A stretch of 64,000 bases of DNA, taken from NCBI RefSeq assembly GCF_025642135.1, contig NZ_CP106793.1, forward strand, positions 4,468,001-4,532,000, in the 5' to 3' direction. The translations under genes were made by a program, and so were the position numbers. Positions 20,624-28,277 of this stretch are shown here, piece by piece; within the stretch, counting starts at the first letter, position 1; each line of letters starts with the position of its first letter. This DNA is from Streptomyces cynarae (GTDB taxonomy: Bacteria; Actinomycetota; Actinomycetes; Streptomycetales; Streptomycetaceae). Below the pieces are notes generated by a model, which did not search any database, was not told where the DNA came from, and saw nothing but the letters and a program-made list of their open reading frames with translations.

Positions 20624-20941
20624 TCAGCTCTCGGGCGGAGAGAACACCACCAGCACCCTCAGGTCCTCGGTGATGTGGTGGAACTTGTGGGGGACTCCGG
20701 CGGGCACATAGACGACGCTGCCACGCCCGACCTGGGTCGTCTCCATGCCGACGGTGATCGAGGCGCGTCCGCTGACGACGAAGTACACCTCGTCCTGCCG
20801 GTGCGGCTTCTGCGGGTCCAGGTCGCCCGCGTCGAGCGCGTACAGGCCGACCGACATGTTCCGCTCCCGCAGGAACTGCAGGTACGCACCCTCGTTGGCG
20901 GCGCGCTCCGCCTCCAGTTCGTCCAGCCGGAATGCCTTCAT
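20624..20941 (-). CDS. Small cupin-domain protein
   Basis: A 105-residue single-domain cupin. The two cupin motifs are visible: KPHRQDEVYFVVSGRASITVG (about 44-64) with His and Glu metal-ligand candidates, and VPAGVPHKFHHI (about 79-90). Such small cupins bind a metal or small ligand; no specific function can be assigned. The frame is open ten codons further upstream (to 20971); I chose the ATG at 20941 because GGACAAGGGCG precedes it exactly as for the DUF5326-like gene downstream. Confidence 0.8.
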   Translation of the reverse strand: MKAFRLDELEAERAANEGAYLQFLRERNMSVGLYALDAGDLDPQKPHRQDEVYFVVSGRASITVGMETTQVGRGSVVYVPAGVPHKFHHITEDLRVLVVFSPPES

Positions 20942-21000
20942 CGCCCTTGTCCGCCCTTGCTCGGTGCTCACCTGTGATCCGGTCTGCCACGATCAGACAC

Positions 21001-21381
21001 ATGAAGAATTTCGTAGTCAAGACGATCGCCAACGCGGGGGCCCTCGCCGTCGCCGTCTGGCTCCTGGACAAGATCACCCTCACGGGTTCGAGCACCGGCC
21101 GGAAGATAGGCACGCTCATCGTCGTAGCACTGCTGTTCGGCCTGGTGAACTTCCTGGTCAAGCCGATCGTGAAGGTGCTGACCTTCCCGCTGTTCATCCT
21201 GACGCTCGGGCTGATCACCCTGGTCGTCAACGCGCTGATGCTGCTGCTGACCTCATGGCTGGCGGGCAAGCTGGACCTGAGCTTCCATGTCGAGGGCTTC
21301 TGGACCGCCGTCCTGGGCGGCCTGATCATCTCGATCGTCTCCTGGGCCCTGCACGTCGTGCTGCCCGACGACAAGGACTGA
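21001..21381 (+). CDS. Four-helix membrane protein of the actinobacterial 'phage holin family' (PF04020-like)
   Basis: A 126-residue protein with four hydrophobic segments (about 8-24, 34-54, 57-82 and 96-117), for example LIVVALLFGLVNFLVKPIVKVL. Databases call this family phage holin-like (formerly mycobacterial four-TMS holin), but it is widespread as a chromosomal gene and there is no phage context here. The function is unknown, possibly envelope related. It is the first gene of a tight three-gene set: its TGA abuts the GTG of the phosphatase, which overlaps the PLP enzyme. Confidence 0.82.
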   Translation: MKNFVVKTIANAGALAVAVWLLDKITLTGSSTGRKIGTLIVVALLFGLVNFLVKPIVKVLTFPLFILTLGLITLVVNALMLLLTSWLAGKLDLSFHVEGFWTAVLGGLIISIVSWALHVVLPDDKD

Positions 21382-21882
21382 GTGAGCCGCATGACCTACC
21401 GCGTCTGTTTCGTCTGCACCGGCAACATCTGCCGTTCCCCGATGGCCGAGTCCCTCTTCCGCGCCCGCATCGAGGAGGCCGGTCTCGACGACCGGGTCGA
21501 GGTCGACAGCGCCGGCACGGGCGGCTGGCACGAGGGAGACGGCGCCGATCCGCGCACCGTGGCCGTCCTGGAGGAGAACGGCTACGGCAGCGATCATGTC
21601 GCACGGCAGTTCCAGTCCTCCTGGTTCTCCCGCCTGGATCTGGTGATCGCCCTGGACTCCGGGCACCTGAAGGCCCTGCGCCGCCTCGCACCCACCCCCG
21701 AGGACGCGGCGAAGGTGCGGCTCCTGCGCTCCTACGACCCGGCCGCCGACGGCGACCTCGACGTACCGGACCCGTACTACGGGGGGATGGACGGCTTCGA
21801 GGAGTGCCTTGAGATGGTGGAGGCGGCGAGCCTCGGCCTGCTCGCCGCGGTACGCGAGAAAGTGGAGGGACGGGCAGCATGA
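21382..21882 (+). CDS. Low-molecular-weight protein-tyrosine phosphatase
   Basis: A 166-residue LMW-PTP. The P-loop CTGNICRSP (C-x5-R, about residues 12-20) and the general-acid loop DVPDPYYGG (about 131-139) are present, so it should be active. Bacterial LMW-PTPs dephosphorylate tyrosine kinases and regulate polysaccharide export or, in Streptomyces, secondary metabolism (PtpA in S. coelicolor is a known LMW-PTP); whether this is the PtpA orthologue cannot be fixed from sequence alone. The GTG at 21382 abuts the preceding stop and has AAGGA four bases upstream; ATG at 21391 is a weaker option. The end overlaps the next gene by four bases (ATGA). Confidence 0.92.
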   Translation: MSRMTYRVCFVCTGNICRSPMAESLFRARIEEAGLDDRVEVDSAGTGGWHEGDGADPRTVAVLEENGYGSDHVARQFQSSWFSRLDLVIALDSGHLKALRRLAPTPEDAAKVRLLRSYDPAADGDLDVPDPYYGGMDGFEECLEMVEAASLGLLAAVREKVEGRAA

Positions 21883-23033
21883 GTTCAGGGGATGCCAGCA
21901 CGGCCGGCGCGGGATACGGCGACGGCACGCGCGCGGTCCGCGCGGGGCTGCCCGAGCCGGTCAAGCACGAGCCGACCCTGCCGGGTCCCGTCTTCGCCGC
22001 GCACTACCACCTGCCCGGCGAGCCGACCGGTCCGTACGCCTACGGGCGGGACGAGAACCCCACCTGGAGCCGTCTGGAGCGCGCCATCAGCGAGCTGGAG
22101 GCGCCCGGTGAGGACGGCGTGGAGACACTCACCTTCGCCTCCGGCATGGCCGCGATCTCCGCCGTCCTGTTCTCCCAGCTGCGCGCGGGCGACACCGTGG
22201 TGCTGCCCGCGGACGGCTACCAGGCGCTGCCGCTGGTGCGCGAGCAGCTCACGGCGTACGGCATCGAGGTGCGTACCGCGCCGACCGCCGGCGACGCCCA
22301 GCTCGGCGTCCTCGACGGCGCGAGGCTGCTGTGGATCGAGACCCCCTCCAACCCGGGACTGGACGTCTGCGACGTGCGACGGCTCGTCGAGGCGGCCCAT
22401 GCGCAGGGCACCCTCGTCGCCGTGGACAACACCCTGGCGACCCCGCTCGGCCAGCGGCCCCTGGAGTTGGGCGCCGACTTCTCCGTGGCCAGCGGCACGA
22501 AGATGCTCACCGGGCACGGCGACCTGCTGCTCGGATACGTGGCGTCCCGGAACGCCGGGCTGATGACCTCCGTACGGCGCTGGCGCAAGATCGTCGGCGC
22601 CATTCCGGGTCCCATGGAGGCCTGGCTGGCGCACCGGTCGCTGGCCACGCTCCACCTGCGCGCCGACCGGCAGACTGCCAACGCGCTCGCCGTCGCCGAG
22701 GCGCTGCGCGGCCGGCCCGAGGTGACCGGGCTGCGGTATCCCGGTCTGCCCGACGACCCGTCCCACAAGGTCGCCGCGCAGCAGATGCGGCGCTTCGGGT
22801 GTGTGGTGTCGTTCGTGTTGCCCACGCGCGCGCGTGCCGAGCGTTTTCTTGACGCGCTGCGCCTAGTCGACGACGCGACGAGCTTCGGAGGGGTGCGGTC
22901 CACCGCCGAGCGGCGTGGGCGCTGGGGCGGTGACGCGGTGCCGGAAGGCTTCATCCGGCTGTCGGTCGGCGCCGAGGATCCCGAGGACCTGGTGACCGAT
23001 GTGCTCCGTGCGCTGGAGGAGTCGGCGCACTGA
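21879..23033 (+). CDS. Cystathionine gamma-lyase/synthase-like PLP enzyme
   Basis: A 384-residue Cys/Met-metabolism PLP enzyme (fold type I). Visible motifs are YGRDENPTWSRLERAISELE (substrate entry, about 50-69), FASGMAAISAVL (PLP phosphate), DNTLATPLGQRPLELGAD, and the Schiff-base Lys in VASGTKMLTGHGDLLLGYV (about 205-223). Members interconvert cystathionine, homocysteine and cysteine; lyase versus synthase activity cannot be separated here. It is translationally coupled to the tyrosine phosphatase (ATGA overlap). A strong hairpin at 23119-23157 ends the operon. Confidence 0.88.
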   Translation: MSSGDASTAGAGYGDGTRAVRAGLPEPVKHEPTLPGPVFAAHYHLPGEPTGPYAYGRDENPTWSRLERAISELEAPGEDGVETLTFASGMAAISAVLFSQLRAGDTVVLPADGYQALPLVREQLTAYGIEVRTAPTAGDAQLGVLDGARLLWIETPSNPGLDVCDVRRLVEAAHAQGTLVAVDNTLATPLGQRPLELGADFSVASGTKMLTGHGDLLLGYVASRNAGLMTSVRRWRKIVGAIPGPMEAWLAHRSLATLHLRADRQTANALAVAEALRGRPEVTGLRYPGLPDDPSHKVAAQQMRRFGCVVSFVLPTRARAERFLDALRLVDDATSFGGVRSTAERRGRWGGDAVPEGFIRLSVGAEDPEDLVTDVLRALEESAH

Positions 23034-23118
23034 CCACGTGCCGGCCACCGGTGACCGCCTGGGCTACGCACCTCGGGGGAGGCGGTCCGCCGGCCAAGGA
23101 TGCCCTTCTACGTTCGAC

Positions 23119-23157
23119 GGACGGTCCGAGCCTCCCCCCTCATGGCTCGGACCGTCC
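23119..23157 (+). terminator. Strong terminator hairpin
   Basis: Perfect 14-bp stem (23119-23132 with 23144-23157) and an 11-base pyrimidine-rich loop, downstream of the PLP-enzyme operon and before the LysR gene. Confidence 0.8.
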
Positions 23158-23292
23158 CGGTTCCGCGCGCAAAGAACCGCGCGAACCAGGCTAGTTGACT
23201 CTGTGTCAGTGTCCAATCACAGTAGCGACAGAGACCTATCGACATATTTATAGTTGGGCGCGTCCGGAGGTGCGGGGAGCGGAGGGAGCACC

Positions 23293-24198
23293 ATGGATCT
23301 GGCCCTGCTGCGCACCTTCGTGACCGTGCACCGGGCAGGCTCGTTCACCCGCGCCGCGGCGCTGCTCGGCCTCTCCCAGCCGGCGGTCACCTCCCAGATC
23401 CGCACGCTGGAACGGCAGCTGGGCCGCCCCCTTTTCCTGCGGCGGGCTCGCGGGGTGACGCCAACGACCATCGGTGACGAACTCGCGCACAAGGCCGCGC
23501 CCCATCTCGACGCCCTGGTGGAGATCGCCGAGACCGGGCTCGACGAGCAGGTGTCGCTGCGCACCCTGCATCTCGCCGGGCCGCCGGAATTCACCGCCGA
23601 GCGCGCCCTGCCCGCGCTGGCGGAACTGACCGGCGACGACGGTCAGGGGCTGGCCCTGCGCGTCTCCTTCGGGACCGTGGACGAGACGCTGGAAGGGCTT
23701 GCCGCCGGGCACCACGATCTGGCCATCACCACGGCCAGACCGCGTGGTGCGCTGCTCACGGCGACTCCGCTGTGCGACGAGGAACATGTCCTGGTCGCCG
23801 CCCCGCGCTGGGCGTCCCGCATCGGACCCGGCAGGCTGCGCCGCAAGGGCGCCTACGCCCTGGAGAACCTTCCGGTGGTCGAGGTGCACGAGTCGCTGCC
23901 GTTCGTCTCCCGGTACTGGGCCTCCGTCTTCGACTCCCGTCCGGCCGCCGCCGGCACGGTCATCGTCCCCGATCTGCGCGCCGTACTCGGCTGCGCCGCC
24001 ACCGGTGCCGGCCTCGCCGTGCTGCCGCGCTATCTGTGCGCCTCCGCACTGGAGCGGGGTGACGTGGTGGCCCTGCACGAACCCGCGGTTCCCCCGTTGC
24101 GGACCTACTTCCTCGTGGTCCGGACGGGGACGCTTGCCATGCCGCCCATAGCCCGGGCCCATGATCGGTTGCTGCGGGCTGCGGCCGACTGGGGCTGA
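23293..24198 (+). CDS. LysR-family transcriptional regulator
   Basis: A 301-residue LysR regulator. The N-terminal winged helix-turn-helix is MDLALLRTFVTVHRAGSFTR, AAALLGLSQPAVTSQIRTLE and RQLGRPLFLRR (residues 1-51). The remainder is the two-lobed effector domain with PDLRAVLGCAATGAGLAVLPRYL (about 220-242). The ATG at 23293 follows GGAGGGAG, and the frame further upstream lacks a good ribosome site. Its target is unknown: it points away from the operon upstream and converges on the NUDIX gene. The intergenic region before it is unusually AT-rich (GACATATTTATAG at about 23240), a likely promoter. Confidence 0.9.
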   Translation: MDLALLRTFVTVHRAGSFTRAAALLGLSQPAVTSQIRTLERQLGRPLFLRRARGVTPTTIGDELAHKAAPHLDALVEIAETGLDEQVSLRTLHLAGPPEFTAERALPALAELTGDDGQGLALRVSFGTVDETLEGLAAGHHDLAITTARPRGALLTATPLCDEEHVLVAAPRWASRIGPGRLRRKGAYALENLPVVEVHESLPFVSRYWASVFDSRPAAAGTVIVPDLRAVLGCAATGAGLAVLPRYLCASALERGDVVALHEPAVPPLRTYFLVVRTGTLAMPPIARAHDRLLRAAADWG

Positions 24199-24240
24199 GG
24201 ACTACCCGGTCGTAACGAAAATTGCGGGCGACGGTGGCTC

Positions 24241-24723
24241 TCAGCCCAGGTCCGGCGCGTGCATGGCTCGTACGCCCTCGATGTTCCCGTCCAGGTAATG
24301 CCGCAGCGACAGCGGGACGAGATGGACCGAGGCGATGCCTACGCGGGTGAACGGCACCCGCACGACTTCGTACTCCCCGGCCGGCTCCTCGACCTCGGGA
24401 CCGTGCCGAAGGCGCTCGTCCATCGACTCCAGACGGCAGACGAAGAAGTGCTGAACCTTCACGCCGGTCGGGCCGCCGCCTTCACCGATGTGCTCCACCG
24501 TGTCCACGAAGCAGGGCACGACATCGGTGATCTTGGCACCGAGTTCCTCGTCGACTTCCCTGTGCAGCGCATCGATGACAGTCGTGTCGGACGGCTCGAC
24601 CCCGCCACCCGGAGTGACCCAGTAGGGATCCACGCCGGGCTTGGTCCGCTTGATCAGAATGAGATCGTCACCATCCAGCAGGATGGCGCGGGCGGTGCGC
24701 TTGACCACGGGGCGAACGGTCAT
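24241..24723 (-). CDS. NUDIX hydrolase
   Basis: A 160-residue NUDIX pyrophosphohydrolase. The NUDIX box spans about residues 38-60: GGGVEPSDTT followed by HREVDEELGA, retaining the REVxEEL metal-binding core. Substrate (nucleoside diphosphate derivative) unknown. I chose the ATG at 24723; the frame is open to 24810, but translating further would run through a parS-like palindrome (24745-24758). No clear Shine-Dalgarno precedes the ATG. It ends convergently with LysR, and the GNAT gene diverges upstream. The C-terminal about 40 residues are atypical for the minimal fold. Confidence 0.85.
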   Translation of the reverse strand: MTVRPVVKRTARAILLDGDDLILIKRTKPGVDPYWVTPGGGVEPSDTTVIDALHREVDEELGAKITDVVPCFVDTVEHIGEGGGPTGVKVQHFFVCRLESMDERLRHGPEVEEPAGEYEVVRVPFTRVGIASVHLVPLSLRHYLDGNIEGVRAMHAPDLG

Positions 24724-24744
24724 GGGAGAAATGTGGCCCAGCAT

Positions 24745-24758
24745 GTTCCACGTGAAAC
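24745..24758. other. parS: parS-like site
   Basis: GTTCCACGTGAAAC, one mismatch to consensus, 22 bases upstream of the NUDIX start. Confidence 0.75.
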
Positions 24759-24853
24759 ATCGCCCGCCGCACACCGCACCCCATCCCAGCTGAACACCGG
24801 GCGACGCCACGCGGGGGTGTCCGCAGCCGTTGCCGGGTCAGGTCGGGACTGAC

Positions 24854-24867
24854 GTTTCACGTGAAAC
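24854..24867. other. parS: parS site
   Basis: Exact parS; flanks extend it to the 20-bp palindrome GACGTTTCACGTGAAACGTC. It lies between the NUDIX and GNAT genes. Confidence 0.92.
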
Positions 24868-24950
24868 GTCTGGCCTTGTGCTGTGCGGTCGGGTGAGAGG
24901 TGGCCAAAAGCATGTGTGTTACGCCTCAAACCGGTGGACGTCGGTGGCTC

Positions 24951-25838
24951 ATGTCAGACAGCCTGACCAGCGTGTCGACACCTGCCCTCGCCGCTCTGCC
25001 CATTCGCCGTCTGACCCCCCGCGACCTCCGTGCCTGCGCCGACTTGTCCGAGGACCGTGGTTGGCCCCGCGAGGAACACAAGTGGGGCCTGCTCCTGGCC
25101 GCCGGGAAGGGATACGGCATCGACGATCCCGAGGGTGGTCTCGTCACCGCGTGTGTCGTCACCGAGTACGGATCCAGCTACCGTCCCGATCTCTGCGCCG
25201 TCGGCATGGTGCTCGTCGCCGAGCGGCACGCGCGCCAGGGCGTCGGCCGCCGGCTGATGCGGCATGTGGTCGCGGAATCGGGCACCACCCCGCTCACGCT
25301 GTACGCGACTCCTTACGGCCGCCCCCTGTACGAGGAGCTGGGCTTCAAGGCCATCGGCAGCTCCGAGATGGTGCGTGGGCACTTCACGGCCGGCGGACCG
25401 TCCCCCACCGTCTCCACCCGTCCGGCCACCGGGGAGGATCTCGCCACCCTCGTACGGCTCGACGAGGAGGTGTTCGGCGCCGACCGGACGCACATGATCA
25501 CGCGGTTGCCCGCCTTCGCCGACCAGTTGCGCGTCGCAGAGGAAAAGGGGCGGATCATCGGTTACGCGGCTGCCTGGCCCAACATGGACACCCATGTCCT
25601 GGGTCCCCTCGTCGCCCGCGACGCGGAGACGGCGAAGGCGCTCGTCGCCTCCCTGGCCGCGCACACCGACCGCCCGCTGCGCACGGATGTCGATGTACGG
25701 CACGAGGGCCTGCTGACCTGGCTGAAGGAGCGGGGTCTCGCCTCGGTGGGCGTCAACGCGGTCATGACGTACGGCATCCCGGATCTGCCCGGCGACTGGA
25801 CCCGGCGTTTCGCCCCGCTGACGGTGGCGGCGGGCTGA
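24951..25838 (+). CDS. GNAT N-acetyltransferase with two tandem domains
   Basis: A 295-residue protein. The first GNAT domain (about 15-145) has the acetyl-CoA loop RHARQGVGRRLMRHV (Q/RxxGxG/A). The second half (about 155-280) looks like a degenerate GNAT repeat, RPATGEDLATLVRLDEEVFGADR and so on, without a clear acetyl-CoA loop. Substrate unknown. Start choice is uncertain: the frame is open to GTG 24900 and ATG 24912; I chose ATG 24951 because the conserved-looking sequence begins shortly after it. A parS site lies about 85 bases upstream. It converges on the MFS gene. Confidence 0.78.
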   Translation: MSDSLTSVSTPALAALPIRRLTPRDLRACADLSEDRGWPREEHKWGLLLAAGKGYGIDDPEGGLVTACVVTEYGSSYRPDLCAVGMVLVAERHARQGVGRRLMRHVVAESGTTPLTLYATPYGRPLYEELGFKAIGSSEMVRGHFTAGGPSPTVSTRPATGEDLATLVRLDEEVFGADRTHMITRLPAFADQLRVAEEKGRIIGYAAAWPNMDTHVLGPLVARDAETAKALVASLAAHTDRPLRTDVDVRHEGLLTWLKERGLASVGVNAVMTYGIPDLPGDWTRRFAPLTVAAG

Positions 25839-25851
25839 GCAGAGCCGCACG

Positions 25852-25893
25852 GCGCGACGCGTGCGCCCGGGTGCCGGGGAGCACGCGTCGCGC
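25852..25893. terminator. Bidirectional terminator hairpin
   Basis: Thirteen-bp stem (25852-25864 with 25881-25893) between convergent GNAT and MFS genes. Confidence 0.7.
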
Positions 25894-25903
25894 TCGCAGG
25901 TAC

Positions 25904-27112
25904 TCAGGGGCGCACTGCGGTGCGCCGTTCGCTGGGCGTGGCGCCCGCCACAACCGTGCTCGGGGCCGCCTCCCGGCGCTCCAGTGCCGCGGAGAGGAAC
26001 GCCAGCAGCAGGGCGGACACGGCGAGGACGGCGCCGACCCAGTTGGGGGCGGTGTAGCCGAGTCCGGCGGCGATGACCAGGCCACCGAGCCAGGCCGACA
26101 GGGCATTGCCGAGGTTGAAGGCACCGATGTTCGCTGCGGAGGCGAGGGTAGGAGCGCCGTGCGCGTGGTCCAGTACCCGCTTCTGCAGGGGCGGCACGGT
26201 TGCGAACCCGAGAGCGCCGATCAGCACGATCGTGACGGCGGCGAGCGCCTTGGTGTGCGCGGTGACGGTGAACAGCGCGAGCACGAGGGCGAGACCGCCC
26301 AGTGACACATACAGCATCGGCATCAGGGCACGGTCCGCGTACTTGCCCCCGATGAGGTTCCCGCCGACCATGCCGAGGCCGAAGAGAACGAGCAGCCATG
26401 TGACCGAGCCGTCGGCGAAGCCGGTGACATGGGTCATCATCGGCGCGATGTACGTGATGGCCGCGAACACACCGCCGAAGCCGAGCACGGTCATCGCCAT
26501 CGCGAGCAGCACCTGCGCGTTCTTGAAGGCGGCCAGCTCATGGCGCAGATGCGCGCCCTCGGGCTTCGGCATCTCGGGCACGAGCTTCGCGACTCCCAGC
26601 AGCCCGACCACGCCGAGCGCCGCGACCAGCGTGAAGGTGACCCGCCAGCCTGCTGACTGTCCGACGAGTGTGCCGAGCGGGACACCGACGACGTTGGCGA
26701 TCGTCAGACCGCTGAACATCATGGCGATGGCGCCGGCCTTCTTCTCCGGTGCGACCAGATCGGCGGCGACCACCGAGCCGATGCCGAAGAACGCGCCGTG
26801 GGCCAGAGAGGCCACCACCCGACCCACCAGCATCAGTCCGAAGACCGGGGCGACGGCGGACAGCAGATTGCCCACGACGAACAGGCCCATCAGAAGCATC
26901 AGCATCCGCTTGCGGGGGACCTTGGTACCGAGCGCCGTCATGATCGGAGCGCCGAACATCACTCCCAGGGCATAGCCGGTCACGAGCAACCCGGCGGTGG
27001 GGATGGAGACCCCGAAATCGCCCGCGACCTCGGGCAGCACACCCATGATCACGAACTCTGTGGTTCCGATCCCGAAGGCTCCGATGGCGAGGGCCAGAAG
27101 AGCGAGGGGCAT
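25904..27112 (-). CDS. MFS efflux transporter, DHA1-like
   Basis: A 402-residue major facilitator with about 12 helices. It opens MPLALLALAIGAFGIGTTEFV, followed by VTGYALGVMFGAPIMTALGTKVPRKR, the MFS loop 2-3 signature (G-x-x-x-D/x-x-x-R-K/R). Such proteins export drugs or sugars/arabinose analogues; substrate unknown. The frame is open to 27151, but the ATG at 27112 follows GAAGGTG six bases upstream. A divergent MarR regulator across a 140-base gap with a dyad at 27165-27187 suggests it is the MarR target. Confidence 0.88.
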   Translation of the reverse strand: MPLALLALAIGAFGIGTTEFVIMGVLPEVAGDFGVSIPTAGLLVTGYALGVMFGAPIMTALGTKVPRKRMLMLLMGLFVVGNLLSAVAPVFGLMLVGRVVASLAHGAFFGIGSVVAADLVAPEKKAGAIAMMFSGLTIANVVGVPLGTLVGQSAGWRVTFTLVAALGVVGLLGVAKLVPEMPKPEGAHLRHELAAFKNAQVLLAMAMTVLGFGGVFAAITYIAPMMTHVTGFADGSVTWLLVLFGLGMVGGNLIGGKYADRALMPMLYVSLGGLALVLALFTVTAHTKALAAVTIVLIGALGFATVPPLQKRVLDHAHGAPTLASAANIGAFNLGNALSAWLGGLVIAAGLGYTAPNWVGAVLAVSALLLAFLSAALERREAAPSTVVAGATPSERRTAVRP

Positions 27113-27164
27113 GGAGGACACCTTCTCAACGTTTGCCGAAGCATCTTGCACGCCTCGACAATAA

Positions 27165-27187
27165 TTGCAGACGCGCTATATATGCAA
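27165..27187. promoter_or_regulatory. Putative MarR operator
   Basis: Inverted repeat TTGCA-N13-TGCAA in the divergent MFS/MarR gap, in an AT-rich stretch. A direct repeat TGCAGACGCG / TGCAAACGCG (27166 and 27183) overlaps it. Assignment to this MarR is inferred from position. Confidence 0.45.
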
Positions 27188-27251
27188 ACGCGGTCTATTG
27201 CGATGGTGCTCTATCCTGGTGTTGAGCTGCTCCGAAGTGGAGGACAACGCC

Positions 27252-27710
27252 ATGTCAGCGACGGACCCCGCGCTCACCGCCCTCGCCCAGGGCTGGTGCG
27301 CCCTCTCCCTGCTGCACGGGAGGATCGAGGCCCACCTCGAACGCGCGCTCCAGGCCAAACACGGGCTGAGCGTGCGGGAGTACTCCTTGCTGGACGTACT
27401 CAGCCGTCAGCACGACGGCGAGGGGGGTCACCTCCAGATGAAGCAGGTCGCCGACGCGGTGGTCCTCAGCCAGAGCGCCACGACCCGACTGGTGACCAGA
27501 CTCGAGGACCGCGGTCTGCTCTCGCGGTATCTCTGCCCCACCGACCGCCGCGGCATCTACACCAACGTCACAGAGGCCGGCCTCAAGCTCCTGGAAGAGG
27601 CCCGTCCCACCAACAACGCCGCCCTGCGCGAAGCCCTCGCCGAGGCGGCGAAGAAGCCGGAACTGGCACCACTGGTCCGCGTCGTCGAGTCCTTGGACGT
27701 GCCGGCCTAG
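27252..27710 (+). CDS. MarR-family transcriptional regulator
   Basis: A 152-residue winged-helix regulator: dimerisation helices at both ends, with the recognition region MKQVADAVVLSQSATTRLVTRLEDRGLLSR at about residues 62-91 and the wing CPTDRRGIYTNVTEAG (about 93-108). It is divergent from the MFS transporter, a common MarR/efflux arrangement in which the repressor responds to the exported compound. The ATG at 27252 follows GGAGGACAACGCC. The ligand is unknown. Confidence 0.9.
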   Translation: MSATDPALTALAQGWCALSLLHGRIEAHLERALQAKHGLSVREYSLLDVLSRQHDGEGGHLQMKQVADAVVLSQSATTRLVTRLEDRGLLSRYLCPTDRRGIYTNVTEAGLKLLEEARPTNNAALREALAEAAKKPELAPLVRVVESLDVPA

Positions 27711-27748
27711 CCATCCGCTCCGACCAACCGGCACGCTCGAAGCGGCCC

Positions 27749-27754
27749 TAGGGT
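27749..27754 (+). promoter_or_regulatory. -10 element of a leaderless GNAT gene
   Basis: TAGGGT ends six bases before the ATG at 27761 and there is no Shine-Dalgarno, the classic leaderless arrangement. Confidence 0.55.
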
Positions 27755-27760
27755 GCAGGC

Positions 27761-28213
27761 ATGGGAGAACTCGACATACGGCCCGCCGTCGCGGGCGACG
27801 TCCCCGCGATCGTCGCCATGCTCGCCGACGACCCGCTCGGCGCCCAGCGTGAATCACCGGACGACCTGACGCCCTACCTGCACGCCCTCAAGCGGGTGAG
27901 CAGCGACCCGAACCAGCACCTCGTGGTCGCCGTACGCGACGGCCGGGTAGTGGGCACCCTCCAGCTCACCATCATTCCCGGACTGTCCCGCATGGGCGCC
28001 ACCCGCTCCATCATCGAGGCCGTCCGCATCCATGCGGACGAACGCGGCAGCGGCCTGGGAACGCAACTCATTGAATGGGCGGTCGACGAATCCCGGCGCC
28101 ACGACTGCCAGTTGGTCCAGCTGACCTCCGACGCCACCCGCACCGACGCCCACCGCTTCTACGAACGTCTCGGCTTCCAGGCGTCGCACGTGGGCTTCAA
28201 ACGGCAGCTCTGA
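27761..28213 (+). CDS. GNAT N-acetyltransferase
   Basis: A 150-residue single-domain GNAT protein. The acetyl-CoA loop is RIHADERGSGLGTQLIEWAV (about residues 87-106, RGSGLG), and the late motif RTDAHRFYERLGFQASHVGFK (about 127-147) is typical of the C-terminal GNAT strand. Substrate unknown. Transcription probably starts at or next to the ATG (leaderless). It ends beside a 30-bp palindrome with parS at its centre. Confidence 0.9.
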   Translation: MGELDIRPAVAGDVPAIVAMLADDPLGAQRESPDDLTPYLHALKRVSSDPNQHLVVAVRDGRVVGTLQLTIIPGLSRMGATRSIIEAVRIHADERGSGLGTQLIEWAVDESRRHDCQLVQLTSDATRTDAHRFYERLGFQASHVGFKRQL

Positions 28214-28229
28214 CACCGCTCACCGGTGA

Positions 28230-28259
28230 AAGGGCCTGTTTCACGTGAAACAGGCCCTT
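28230..28259. terminator. 30-bp perfect palindrome with parS core
   Basis: Perfect dyad from 28230 to 28259, centred on an exact parS (28238-28251) and extended by AAGGGCCT/AGGCCCTT. It lies between the convergent GNAT and serine-hydrolase genes, so it may also act as a bidirectional terminator. Confidence 0.7.
28238..28251. other. parS: parS site
   Basis: Exact GTTTCACGTGAAAC at the centre of the 30-bp palindrome. Confidence 0.93.
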
Positions 28260-28277
28260 CCTGACCCTCAGCGGGAC

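Noticed and set aside
21001..21381. Prophage remnant because of the 'holin' family name
   Set aside because: No phage genes or integrase nearby; the gene is part of a core three-gene operon and the family is common in actinobacterial chromosomes.
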